Translations under genes and position numbers: made by a program
Shown here: piece by piece, positions 29,629 through 37,653 of the stretch
Layout: every line of letters begins with the position of its first letter
Numbering within the stretch: the stretch's first letter is position 1
Notes under the pieces: generated by a model
Database searches by the model: none
What the model was told of the DNA's origin: nothing
The model's input: only the letters and a program-made list of their open reading frames with translations
Assembly (NCBI RefSeq): GCF_030929505.1
Contig: NZ_JAVFVV010000010.1
Coordinates: 186,001-250,000, forward strand
Reading direction: 5' to 3'
DNA: 64,000 nucleotides
From: Mesorhizobium sp. LHD-90
GTDB taxonomy: Bacteria > Pseudomonadota > Alphaproteobacteria > Rhizobiales > Rhizobiaceae

Positions 29629-30407
29629 ACCTCATCAACATCACCAAATCTTATCCGCGCAAGGGCTTGTTCGGCAGGGGTGGCGAGCCGGCGCGCGTCG
29701 TCGACGACGTGTCGTTCTCGCTGCAAGGCGGCCGCACCTTCGGCCTCATCGGTGAGTCCGGCTCGGGAAAGTCGACGCTGGCGCGCATCGCGCTGCGCCT
29801 GGTCGATCCGACGTCCGGCACCGTCCTGTACCGCGGCGAGGACATCACGGGCCACGCGCCGTCGCGGCTGATGGCGTTCCGGCGCGAGGTCCAACCCGTG
29901 TTCCAGAGCGCTTCGGGTGCGCTCGACCCGCGCATGCGGGTAGCGGCGCTGCTCGAGCAGCCGCTGGTCATCGCCGGCGGGATGGCCCGCAGCGAGCGGG
30001 AGGACCGTGTCGCGGCGGCGTTGCGCGCCGTCGAACTGCCCGCCGACTTCACCACGCGGTTGCCGCGCACCTTGTCGGGCGGGCAGCGCCAGCGGATCGG
30101 GATCGCGCGGGCGCTGATCACCGAGCCCAAGGTGCTGATCCTGGACGAACCGGTGTCGGCGCTCGACGTTTCGGTCCAAGCGCAGATCCTGAACCTCCTG
30201 AAGGACATCCAGCAGGCGCGGGGCCTGTCCTATCTGTTCATTGGGCACGACCTCGCGGTGGCGCGTTTCATGTGCGACGAAATCGCCGTGCTGGAACGTG
30301 GACGGCTGGTGGAGCGGGGTCCCGCCGACCAGATCGTCGGATCGCCGGACAATGCCTACACGAAGGGGCTGCTGGAGGCATCGCGGTGGTCCGACCACCG
30401 CGGCTGA
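29622..30407 (+). CDS. ABC ATP-binding protein, DppF-like
   Basis: 261 residues. Walker A GESGSGKST, Q loop VFQSASGALDPRM, signature TLSGGQRQR, Walker B LILDEPVSALD, H loop FIGHDL. It lacks the C-terminal cysteine extension of its DppD-like partner, so it is shorter than typical DppF (about 320 residues). Last gene of the hyu-ABC operon; after the stop there are no more genes on this strand for 373 bases, only decayed sequence. Confidence 0.86.
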   Translation: MLNLINITKSYPRKGLFGRGGEPARVVDDVSFSLQGGRTFGLIGESGSGKSTLARIALRLVDPTSGTVLYRGEDITGHAPSRLMAFRREVQPVFQSASGALDPRMRVAALLEQPLVIAGGMARSEREDRVAAALRAVELPADFTTRLPRTLSGGQRQRIGIARALITEPKVLILDEPVSALDVSVQAQILNLLKDIQQARGLSYLFIGHDLAVARFMCDEIAVLERGRLVERGPADQIVGSPDNAYTKGLLEASRWSDHRG

Positions 30408-30780
30408 CCTGTTTCGGAATAGTCCATGTCCAACCGCATACAAATGCGCATTGTGGCCAACATAAGAGGTTGCTCAGGCGCAGCAGCCAATCCGCATTGG
30501 TGTCGAGCTTCGGGCGTCGGGCTGAACCTCCGGCATCGCGAGCATCTTTTCATGTGCCGAGAAGGGGTGGCGCCATCGTGAATTTCGCGTTGGGAGCGGG
30601 CCTTCAGGGGCAGGCAACGCCGGTCACCTATGCCGCCGCCAAGGAAGCGACACGCGCTATCTCACGCATGGCTGCGCGGGAGTGGGCACTATCTAGTCTT
30701 GTCCGCTGGCGTTTTCGATCTGGCAGATAGATCGGGATTGAGTCTACGATATCGCTGAAACAATATCATAGAGAACAGAA
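30408..30780. other. Intergenic region with decayed sequence
   Basis: 373 bases between the DppF-like gene and the metal ATPase gene. It contains a fragment of a short-chain dehydrogenase gene (listed separately). The first 150 bases have no family-like sequence on either strand. An AT-rich stretch at about 30738-30775 (TACGATATCGCTGAAACAATATCATAG) is the probable promoter zone of the ATPase gene. Confidence 0.4.
30566..30686 (+). pseudogene. Short-chain dehydrogenase (SDR) remnant
   Basis: About 40 codons read GGAIVNFALGAGLQGQ, VTYAAAKEATRAISR and MAAREWA. This corresponds to the SDR catalytic region from the Ser-containing strand to the YxxxK motif and the following helix (YAAAKEA). The Rossmann N-terminus and the C-terminus are missing, and no start codon fits. 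It is a dead piece of an SDR oxidoreductase gene. Confidence 0.6.
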
Positions 30781-32616
30781 GTGTTTGCCCCGATCGCGAT
30801 TTTCAAACTGAGATCACTTCTCGTCGCCGTGGCGACGGCCGGTTTGGTTGTCGGCATCGTAGCTTGGCTGGCGGGGAAGGAGGGGTGGTCGACCTGGGCC
30901 TGGATCGCCGGCACCGTTCCCGTTCTTGCGGCGCTGATCGCGGAGATCATCACAAGCCTGCGGCGCGGGGATGTCGGCCTCGACATCGTCGCTGCCCTAT
31001 CGATGTCGGCCGCCCTGGCATTCGGGGAACCCCTGGCAGGCAACGTCGTCGCGCTGATGTATGCCGGCGGGCAGTTTCTTGAAAGCTATGCGGAAGGGAG
31101 AGCCCGCCGTGAAATGACGGCATTGCTCGGCCGGGTCGCACATACCGCGATGCGGTATGCGGCGCGCGGGCTGGAAGAGGTCCCGATCGAGGCGCTTGCC
31201 GCCGGCGACCGGATTCTCGTGCGCCACGGCGAGGTGATCCCGGTCGACGGCGATCTCTCGTCCGACGGCGCGCTGGTCGATGAATCGGCGATGACCGGCG
31301 AAGGTGTGCCGGTCGAAAAACGCGCAGGCGAGGAGGTTCCGAGCGGCGCCACCAATGTCGGCAACGCCTTCGACCTCACCGTCGCCAGGCCTGCCGCCGA
31401 GAGCACCTACGCCAACATCGTCCGCCTGGTTCGGCAGGCCCAGGAAAGCAAGGCGCCGAGCGTCCGCATTGCCGACCGCTTCGCCATCTGGTTCCTGCTG
31501 CTGACGCTTGTGATCGCGGGCGCGGCATGGTGGATCTCGGGGGACCGCGTCCGGGCCCTCGCGGTTCTGGTGGTGGCGACGCCTTGCCCCCTGATCCTTG
31601 CGCTGCCTGTTGCCATCATCTCGGGCATGTCGCGCGCGGCCAAATCAGGCGTGCTGGTCAAGAGCGGCGGGGCGCTCGAGATGCTCGCAAAGATACGCAC
31701 CGCGATCCTCGACAAGACGGGGACCCTGACCTTCGGCCAGGCAACGATCAGCGACATCAAGACCTCCGGGAAATGGAACGCGGACGAGGTGCTGCGACTG
31801 GCGGCTTCGCTCGACCAGGCATCCAACCACGTTGTTGCCGAAGCACTTATCGCCGCTGCCCAGCAGCGTGGTCTGAAACTGTCCTTGCCCACCGAGGTCA
31901 GCGAAGACGCTGGCGCCGGAATCGTGGGTGCTGTCGACGGACGTCGTGTCGTCGTCGGCGGAAGCAGATTCGTTCGTGCTCGGAGTCAAAAGGGCGACCC
32001 CTACGCGCTCCGCGAAGGCGTTCCCGAGGGGACCGCAGTCGTTGCTGTTTCGATCGACGGAGAAGTGGCCGGCCTAATCGTCCTCGCCGACCAGGTTCGC
32101 CCGGACGCCGCCTCCCTGCTGGACGCATTCCGACGCGCCGGCATCGACAGGCTGGTCCTGGCTTCCGGCGACCGGAAGGAGGTGGTCGCCGCGGTCGCCC
32201 GGCAACTGCAGATCGACGACGCTTTCGGCGAGTTGTCACCTGAAGACAAGGTCGAAATCGTCCGGCGCGAATGCAGTCGCGCGCCCACCATGATGCTGGG
32301 CGACGGCGTCAACGATGCCCCGGCTCTGGCGAGTGCCGATGTGGGTGTTGCGATGGGGGCTCGCGGTTCGGCTGCATCGTCTGAAACCGCGGACGTCGTT
32401 CTTCTGGTCGACCTGCTCCAGAACCTGACCAAGGCCCTTGATGTTGCCCATCGCACGCGTCGCATCGCGCTGGAAAGCGTCTTCGTCGGATTGGGGTTGT
32501 CCATCGTGGCGATGATCGTGGCAGCCTTCGGCTATCTGCCGCCGGTGGCCGGCGCCCTGGTCCAGGAAGCGATCGATGTCGCCGTCATTCTCAACGCGCT
32601 GCGCGCGCTGAAGTAG
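30781..32616 (+). CDS. P1B-type metal-transporting ATPase with TPC motif
   Basis: 611 residues from a GTG. TGE (172-174), DKTGTLT with the phosphorylated Asp311, and GDGVND (507-512) identify a P-type ATPase. The metal-site motif in the transport helix is TPC (267-269) in place of CPC or SPC, which corresponds to the P1B-5 group linked to Ni/Fe export in rhizobia. There is no N-terminal HMA domain and no C-terminal hemerythrin-like domain. The usual SEHP nucleotide-domain motif reads SNHV (348-351). It stands alone, between decayed sequence on both sides. The transported metal is unknown. Confidence 0.85.
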   Translation: MFAPIAIFKLRSLLVAVATAGLVVGIVAWLAGKEGWSTWAWIAGTVPVLAALIAEIITSLRRGDVGLDIVAALSMSAALAFGEPLAGNVVALMYAGGQFLESYAEGRARREMTALLGRVAHTAMRYAARGLEEVPIEALAAGDRILVRHGEVIPVDGDLSSDGALVDESAMTGEGVPVEKRAGEEVPSGATNVGNAFDLTVARPAAESTYANIVRLVRQAQESKAPSVRIADRFAIWFLLLTLVIAGAAWWISGDRVRALAVLVVATPCPLILALPVAIISGMSRAAKSGVLVKSGGALEMLAKIRTAILDKTGTLTFGQATISDIKTSGKWNADEVLRLAASLDQASNHVVAEALIAAAQQRGLKLSLPTEVSEDAGAGIVGAVDGRRVVVGGSRFVRARSQKGDPYALREGVPEGTAVVAVSIDGEVAGLIVLADQVRPDAASLLDAFRRAGIDRLVLASGDRKEVVAAVARQLQIDDAFGELSPEDKVEIVRRECSRAPTMMLGDGVNDAPALASADVGVAMGARGSAASSETADVVLLVDLLQNLTKALDVAHRTRRIALESVFVGLGLSIVAMIVAAFGYLPPVAGALVQEAIDVAVILNALRALK

Positions 32617-32625
32617 CACCGCCGC

Positions 32626-32709
32626 TCATGGCTTCTGCGGTGCCGCTACGCGGCGGTCCTTGCCGCGCTTACCCTGTTCGAAGCGAATGACCATCCGGCT
32701 GCTCAGCCG
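32626..32709 (-). pseudogene. Possible tyrosine-recombinase remnant
   Basis: On the minus strand about 27 codons read SSRMVIRFEQGKRGKDRRV before a stop, which resembles the RVEQGKGGKDR segment of XerC/D-like integrases that accompany IS91-type elements. Nothing else of the gene is visible on either side. Only a short match, so this is tentative. Confidence 0.35.
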
Positions 32710-32851
32710 ATTGATCAAGGACGACCTTCTGAAAGCTCACATCTAGCGCCAGCCGTATGCCACACGTGACGCCGCGCTCGCGGCATTCGCCGCGAAGCTT
32801 GCGAGATTCCGTAGCGAAACATCCGAACCGGTGCGGCCGGGCCCGCGTCCG

Positions 32852-33307
32852 CTACTTTGCCGCGGGCTTGCGCCCGCGCTTGGCCGGGGCGACAGGCTCC
32901 GGTTCCGGCTTGCGGCCGAGACCGATGCCCTTGGCCAGTTCCGAGCGCCTTGCCGCGTAGTTCGGCGCGACCATCGGATAGTCGGGCGGCAAGCCCCACT
33001 TCTGGCGGTACTGGTCCGGCGACAGGCCGTAATGCGCGCCGAGATGCCGCTTCAGCGACTTGAACTTCTTGCCGTCCTCCAGGCAGATCAGATAGTCCGG
33101 GAAAATGGACTTCTTGATCGGCACTGCCGGCTTGGCCGGTTCCGGCTCGGGCTTCGAAGGTTCGCCTCCCACGTCGATCAGCGAACGATGGACGCTGGCG
33201 ATCAGGTCGGGCAGCGAGGCCTGCGGCACCGCATTGTTGGAAACATAGGCCGAAACGAGTTCGGCCGTCAGGGCGACGATCGAGTCGCGATCCATTGCGT
33301 TTGTCAT
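32852..33307 (-). CDS. mucR: MucR/Ros-family zinc-finger regulator
   Basis: 151 residues. The C2H2-like finger is YLICLEDGKKFKSLKRHLGAHYGLSPDQYRQ with likely zinc ligands Cys75, Asp78, His88 and His92, followed by KWGLPPDYPMVAPNYA, hallmarks of MucR/Ros. The tail is basic (PAKRGRKPAAK). In rhizobia MucR controls exopolysaccharide, motility and other genes, binding AT-rich DNA, often upstream of itself. The ATG at 33307 was chosen over a 10-codon longer frame because family members start there. An AT-rich stretch lies directly upstream. Confidence 0.9.
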   Translation of the reverse strand: MTNAMDRDSIVALTAELVSAYVSNNAVPQASLPDLIASVHRSLIDVGGEPSKPEPEPAKPAVPIKKSIFPDYLICLEDGKKFKSLKRHLGAHYGLSPDQYRQKWGLPPDYPMVAPNYAARRSELAKGIGLGRKPEPEPVAPAKRGRKPAAK

Positions 33308-33329
33308 GTTATGCCTTGCCTTCTTGCGC

Positions 33330-33440
33330 ATCGACATTTCAGATAGATGTTTTTAGACGGCAATTTTCCCTGGAGGCAATGATTTTAATCATGAGTATAG
33401 TAAAATATTTTGTTCTTTTGGGCCAAACCCGGCGCAAAAA
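33330..33440. promoter_or_regulatory. AT-rich region upstream of mucR
   Basis: The stretch around 33340-33420 (including GATTTTAATCATGAGTATAGTAAAATATTTTG) is clearly more AT-rich than the rest of the window. MucR proteins bind AT-rich sites with T-A steps, including their own promoter, so this is the likely autoregulatory zone. No precise site can be given. Confidence 0.45.
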
Positions 33441-33542
33441 GGTGAATTTCCACAACTTCCTTGAGAAAAAAGGCAGCAGCGCAGGCTGCGGTCCGCGTTC
33501 CCGCTGCCAGTATTTTTGATACGTCGCGCGATCCGATTCGGT

Positions 33543-33758
33543 TTACTGAACCGTATGGCCGCGCTCGCTTTTTGCGCCCGTACGATCAATCGCGTGCAAG
33601 CGAAGCGCCGACAGGATCGCCGGCTGGCTCTCCTTTACCAAGGCCTCGCCGTAGCAATGCGTGACCATTGTGCAGTCCCCGTGGTCGCGCAACGCAACGA
33701 GATGCTTCGAATTGAGGCTGATTGTCCTGCCATCGGTGGAGGTAAGCTGAATCCACAT
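33543..33758 (-). CDS. Small conserved-looking protein, unknown function
   Basis: 71 residues from the ATG at 33758, preceded by AAGGGG. It begins MWIQLTSTDGRTISLNSKHLVALRDHGDCTMV, which alternates like a small beta-sheet protein, and ends in a basic tail. Similar short proteins that start MWIQLTS occur in rhizobia in my recollection, but I cannot name a function. It is next to mucR on the same strand with 235 bases between. Confidence 0.5.
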   Translation of the reverse strand: MWIQLTSTDGRTISLNSKHLVALRDHGDCTMVTHCYGEALVKESQPAILSALRLHAIDRTGAKSERGHTVQ

Positions 33759-34067
33759 GTTACTACCCCTTCTGCCCTGGGAAACTGTGATCCTGATTTC
33801 ATCCGGCGGCAACTGGAATGTTGGGGATTCGGGAGCAGGGTGCGGATTGGATCGAATCAGCCCTCCGCTCAGAGCGAGATGAGATGATCCCCGGTCATTC
33901 TGCCGGCGACGGTTTGGGTCGAGGGCTTTGTCGAGAACAAGCGAACGGCCGGCGGGAGTTTCGCGCGCGAGAGGTCCTTCAAGCCATCAACGGTCGGTGC
34001 GGCGACCGACAGGGCAGGGCCGGCAAAGCTCGCCGCCGCGGCCTGCTCGTCGGCCGGGGCCGCCTCG
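33759..34067. other. Intergenic region with partial repeat copy
   Basis: 309 bases between the small protein gene and the PanB-like gene. Bases 33897-33935 (ATTCTGCCGGCGACGGTTTGGGTC, then GAGGGCTTTGTCG) match the left part of the MITE-like element at 37808-38074 closely, but the terminal repeats are absent. The rest shows no gene. Confidence 0.5.
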
Positions 34068-34868
34068 TCACAGGCGGTCTATCTCCCGCAGGAATTTCTG
34101 CAATTCCGCGGGGTCCATCCTGACGACATGCCGGTCCTCGGGAAAGGTCTTGCCGTTCACGTCGGCGACAAACTCGGAGAAGGCGGCGATGCGTTCGGCC
34201 TGCAGCCGGTCGTATTCGGCGGCAAAGTTGCGGTAGACCTTGGAATGACGGGGCATGTGGCCGCGGTTCTGGCCGAGCACGTCCTCGGCGAACAGATACT
34301 GTGCGTCGCAGCCGGCGCCGGCCCCCATGGAAAGCAGGAACAGCGAGGTGCGCTTCGAGATGGCTTCGGCGACCTCGGCCGGTACGACCTCGATCTCGGC
34401 GCCGAAGGCGCCTGCGGCCTCGTATTTCCTGATGGCGTCGAAAATCTCCAGCGCCGTGCCGGCGGTCTTGCCGACTGCCCTGAAACCGCCCGTCCAGGTG
34501 GCGCGTGAAGGGATCAGCCCGACATGGCCGATCACCGGGATGGCCTCGTCGGCCATGCGCTTCACGGTGGCGTAGCTCGCGCTGCAATAGACCGCGTCGG
34601 CGCCGGCCTTGTACATGCGGAAGGCCCAGCGCACGAAATCGTCGGCGGTGCCTATCTCGTAGAAATTCTCGCCAGGCATGGAAAACAGGCTGGGTGCTGC
34701 GTCGCGGTATTGCGGGTTGAGCAGCAGGTCCGGCGGGATGGAGACGATGTCGACGCCGGCCCGCTCGGCGGCTTCCGCTTCGTCGAGCGTCATCACGCGC
34801 AGCATGGTGAGCTGGCGCTTTCCCTTCATCGCGCGCAGGTCGTGTATGGTCGGTCTGGTTCTGGCCAT
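34068..34868 (-). CDS. Diverged PanB-like protein (ketopantoate hydroxymethyltransferase fold)
   Basis: 266 residues, the PanB length, with the family elements GIPVIGHVGL-like (residues 109-118), EIEVVPAEVAE (158-168, likely retaining the general-base Glu160) and MGAGAGCDAQYLFAEDVLG. But key motifs differ by eye: GDS is replaced by PPD (45-47), the DMPF Asp by Ser63, and the VKLEGG motif with the Lys and Glu ligands by VYCSAS (93-98). The Mg2+/ketopantoate site therefore looks rebuilt and pantothenate synthesis is unlikely. It is the last gene after mocD-mocE-mocF (23-base gap), so it may act on a product of that demethylase. GAGGGA lies 7 bases before the ATG. Confidence 0.75.
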   Translation of the reverse strand: MARTRPTIHDLRAMKGKRQLTMLRVMTLDEAEAAERAGVDIVSIPPDLLLNPQYRDAAPSLFSMPGENFYEIGTADDFVRWAFRMYKAGADAVYCSASYATVKRMADEAIPVIGHVGLIPSRATWTGGFRAVGKTAGTALEIFDAIRKYEAAGAFGAEIEVVPAEVAEAISKRTSLFLLSMGAGAGCDAQYLFAEDVLGQNRGHMPRHSKVYRNFAAEYDRLQAERIAAFSEFVADVNGKTFPEDRHVVRMDPAELQKFLREIDRL

Positions 34869-34891
34869 GGTCGGTTCCCTCAATTTTCCGG

Positions 34892-36130
34892 TCAGGCGGC
34901 GAGCAAGGATTTGAGCTTGGTATCCGCCGCCGAGAGTTTTTCGGGCGACGGCGCGGCACGTCTGGCGATAAGCATCTCGGCGAGGCGGATGTCGCGCGCG
35001 ACGGCATTCCCGGGTCCGATGCCGCTGGCCGCCACCAGCCGGCCATCGGCGGCGAGATGGAAAAGGATGAAGGCATCCGCCCCCAGATCGCGGCACACGG
35101 TCTCAACGCCTTCGTCCGGCAGCCCGGCGATCTGCAAGCCGAGATCGTACTGATCCGACCAGAACCACGGGACCGCATCGTGGGCCTCGCCCGCGCCGAG
35201 CATGTTTTTGGCGGCGAGCGCGCCCTGCTCCTGGGCATTGCGCCACGCTTCCAGCCGCACCCGCCGTCCGCCATAGAGCGCCAGCGGGAACGAACAGCAG
35301 TCGCCGGCCGCGAAGATATCGGGATCGCCGGTGCGCAGATTCCCGTCGACCGCGACGCCATTGTCGATCGCCAGGCCGGCGGCCGCGGCCAGGGCGACGT
35401 TCGGCACGGCGCCGATGCCGATCACGCAGAGATCGCCTTCGACCGCATGGCCGTCTGCCAACCGGATGCGCACGCCGCCAGTGATGTCTTCGACGGCCAC
35501 GATGCCTTTGCCGCAGAGGACGTGGACGCCCGCGGACCCATGGGCGGCATGGATGGTCTCTGCGATCTCGGCGGGAACACCGCGCATCAGGATGCGCGGC
35601 TGCGCCTCGATGACGGTCACCGGGCAGCCGAGTTTCCGGGCGGAAGCGGCGAGTTCCAGCCCGATGAAGCCGCCGCCGACGATCAGCACGCGGACACCGG
35701 CGCGCAGATGCGCGCGGATCGCCAGCGCGTCGTCGAAGGTGCGCAGCGTGACGCAGCGCCGGCTCCCCTCGGCCAGCGGCAGCCGGCGCGGCGAGGAACC
35801 TGTGGCGATCAGCAGCCTGTCGTAGCCGAGCGACGCCCCGTCGGCCGTAGCGACCGTCTTGGCCTGCCGGTCGATGACGCGGACCTCGGTCGCGGCGAGA
35901 TGGGTCACCCCGGCCTCGGTGAGGCGCTGCGGGCTCGCCGCATGTTTCGGCATGGGCTCGGCCTCGTCGGCCATGGCGTCCTTCGACAGCGGCGGCCGCT
36001 CATAGGGCGGATGCGGCTCGGCGCCGATCAGCGTGACAGGTCCGGCATAACCTTGCTCCCGCAGCGCCAGCGCGGCGCTGGCGCCGCATTCGCCGGCGCC
36101 GACGATGACCATTCCCGCTTCCGATCCCAC
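34892..36130 (-). CDS. mocF: Ferredoxin reductase, MocF-like
   Basis: 412 residues. FAD-binding VIVGAGECGASAALALREQG and PPYERPPLSK at the N-terminus, NAD-binding VLIVGGGFIGLELAASARKLG in the middle, and the C-terminal FAD segment IFAAGDCCSFP. This is the BphA4/rubredoxin-reductase type that passes electrons from NADH to a Rieske ferredoxin. The mocE-like ferredoxin lies 22 bases upstream and the mocD-like oxygenase before that, so the three form one electron chain. In Sinorhizobium, MocDEF removes the O-methyl group of the rhizopine 3-O-methyl-scyllo-inosamine. Confidence 0.85.
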   Translation of the reverse strand: MGSEAGMVIVGAGECGASAALALREQGYAGPVTLIGAEPHPPYERPPLSKDAMADEAEPMPKHAASPQRLTEAGVTHLAATEVRVIDRQAKTVATADGASLGYDRLLIATGSSPRRLPLAEGSRRCVTLRTFDDALAIRAHLRAGVRVLIVGGGFIGLELAASARKLGCPVTVIEAQPRILMRGVPAEIAETIHAAHGSAGVHVLCGKGIVAVEDITGGVRIRLADGHAVEGDLCVIGIGAVPNVALAAAAGLAIDNGVAVDGNLRTGDPDIFAAGDCCSFPLALYGGRRVRLEAWRNAQEQGALAAKNMLGAGEAHDAVPWFWSDQYDLGLQIAGLPDEGVETVCRDLGADAFILFHLAADGRLVAASGIGPGNAVARDIRLAEMLIARRAAPSPEKLSAADTKLKSLLAA

Positions 36131-36152
36131 GGAACCTCTCCTCCCCGCGCCG

Positions 36153-36467
36153 TCAGCCGACCTGAATCAAAACCTTGCCGGCTTCGACCCTGACCGGATA
36201 GGTCCTGAGGTCGACGCAGACCGGTGGGCGTTTCGCCTCGCCGGTCTTGTAGTTGAAACGGCCATTGTGCTTCGGGCATTCGATGATGTCGTCCATCACC
36301 AGCCCGTCGGCCAGATGCACCTTCTCATGCGTGCACAACCCGTCGGTGGCGAAATATTCGTCGTCGGGCGAGCGGTAGATCGCGAAGGTGCGGCCGCCAT
36401 GGTCGAAGCGGATCACATCCTCCTCATCGATGTCGTCCGCCGCGCAAGCCTCTATCCATTCAGCCAT
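36153..36467 (-). CDS. mocE: Rieske [2Fe-2S] ferredoxin, MocE-like
   Basis: 104 residues, the length of MocE-type ferredoxins. The cluster ligands are CTH (Cys-x-His) and CPKH (Cys-x2-His) about 17 residues apart. The start at 36467 (MAEWIEACAADDI) was chosen because homology begins there; a 33-codon longer frame is arginine-rich and unlike the family. It carries electrons from MocF to the MocD oxygenase. Confidence 0.87.
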   Translation of the reverse strand: MAEWIEACAADDIDEEDVIRFDHGGRTFAIYRSPDDEYFATDGLCTHEKVHLADGLVMDDIIECPKHNGRFNYKTGEAKRPPVCVDLRTYPVRVEAGKVLIQVG

Positions 36468-36546
36468 GGTCGTCTTTCCGCTTGAGTGCCGCCGGTCCCA
36501 CGCGCCCCTGCGCCGCGGTCCGGTCGTTCCGTCGTCGGGGCGCGGT

Positions 36547-37653
36547 CTATTCGGCCGCCGCCGCAATGGTCAGGTCGTGGAACTCGCCGCGATAAGGTTT
36601 TGCCGTCGGCGGCAGGTCGCGCTTGAGGAAATGATCCTCGTATCTGAGCTGCTTCATCAGCACCGGCCAGACTTCCTTGTAGGCATGCCACATGGACGGG
36701 CTGGGCGCCGGCAGGTCGTGTCTAATGATCTCATGCAGCTTAGGCAGCGCATGATACGGCACCATCGGGAACATGTGGTGCTCCACATGATAGTTCATGT
36801 TCCAGTAGATGAACCGGCTTATCGGGTTCATGTACACGGTGCGGGTGTTGAGCCGGTGGTCGGTCACGTTGTCGGCCAGCCCGATATGCTGCAGCAGGCC
36901 GGTCAGCACCATGTGCCAAGTGCCGAAGAGGCGCGGCAGGCCGATCAGCATCAGCGGCAGGAACGACCACATGTAGAGTGCAAGGGCGATCGTCGCGGCA
37001 TAGATCGCCATATGCCAGCGCGCGGCGGCAACCGCCTTGGGCTGCTCGGACTCGGGGATGAAATCCTTCTCGTCCGGCGAGAGATATCCGAAGGCGTTGC
37101 GCACCAGGATCGGCAGCGAGAAGCGGAAGTCTAGCAGCCCGGTGAAGGCCAGCGCCGCCCTGAGCAGGTCCGGCGGCCGCATCACCGCGATCTCGGCGTC
37201 GCGGCCGACGATGATCGTGTCGGTGTGGTGGCGCGCGTGACTCCAGCGCCAGGTCACCGGGTTGCGCATCTGCATGAAGCTGGCGATCTGGTAGACGGCG
37301 TCGTTCATCCACTGCGTCTTGAAAGCCGTGCCATGGCCGCATTCGTGCCAGCGCGAGTCGCTGGAGGAGGCGTAGAGCACGCCGTAGACCAGGAAGAACG
37401 GCACGCACCACCAGGTGCCCCAGAACAGAACCGCGCCGGCGGCCGAGCCGAGAATGGCCGCGATCCAGATGATCGTGTCGCGGATCGCCGGCCCGTCGGA
37501 GCGCTGCATCAGCTCCTTCATCACCTTGCGCGGCACTTCGGTGTGATACCATTCGGCCGAGGCCAACCCCGTCTCGATGGCCCGCTTCGAGCTTTCGCCG
37601 ACAAGGCTGTAGTCGCGCTTGCTTTTGACCAACTCGGCTGCAGCCACTGTCAT
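36547..37653 (-). CDS. mocD: Membrane di-iron oxygenase, MocD-like (fatty-acid desaturase fold)
   Basis: 368 residues. Three histidine boxes, HECGH, HARHH and HVEHH, hold the di-iron centre, and four hydrophobic helices are visible (about 60-100 and 210-250). MocD is an alkane-hydroxylase-related oxygenase that hydroxylates a methyl group on an O-methyl inosamine, releasing formaldehyde. Substrate here is inferred from the mocE-mocF neighbours only; no mocA, mocB or mocC gene for later rhizopine steps is in the window. First gene of the operon, divergent from the LacI-family gene. Confidence 0.8.
   Translation of the reverse strand: MTVAAAELVKSKRDYSLVGESSKRAIETGLASAEWYHTEVPRKVMKELMQRSDGPAIRDTIIWIAAILGSAAGAVLFWGTWWCVPFFLVYGVLYASSSDSRWHECGHGTAFKTQWMNDAVYQIASFMQMRNPVTWRWSHARHHTDTIIVGRDAEIAVMRPPDLLRAALAFTGLLDFRFSLPILVRNAFGYLSPDEKDFIPESEQPKAVAAARWHMAIYAATIALALYMWSFLPLMLIGLPRLFGTWHMVLTGLLQHIGLADNVTDHRLNTRTVYMNPISRFIYWNMNYHVEHHMFPMVPYHALPKLHEIIRHDLPAPSPSMWHAYKEVWPVLMKQLRYEDHFLKRDLPPTAKPYRGEFHDLTIAAAAE

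Noticed and set aside
34068-34868. Assignment as pantothenate-pathway panB
   Set aside because: The metal and ketopantoate motifs are replaced and the gene is in a moc operon without panC.
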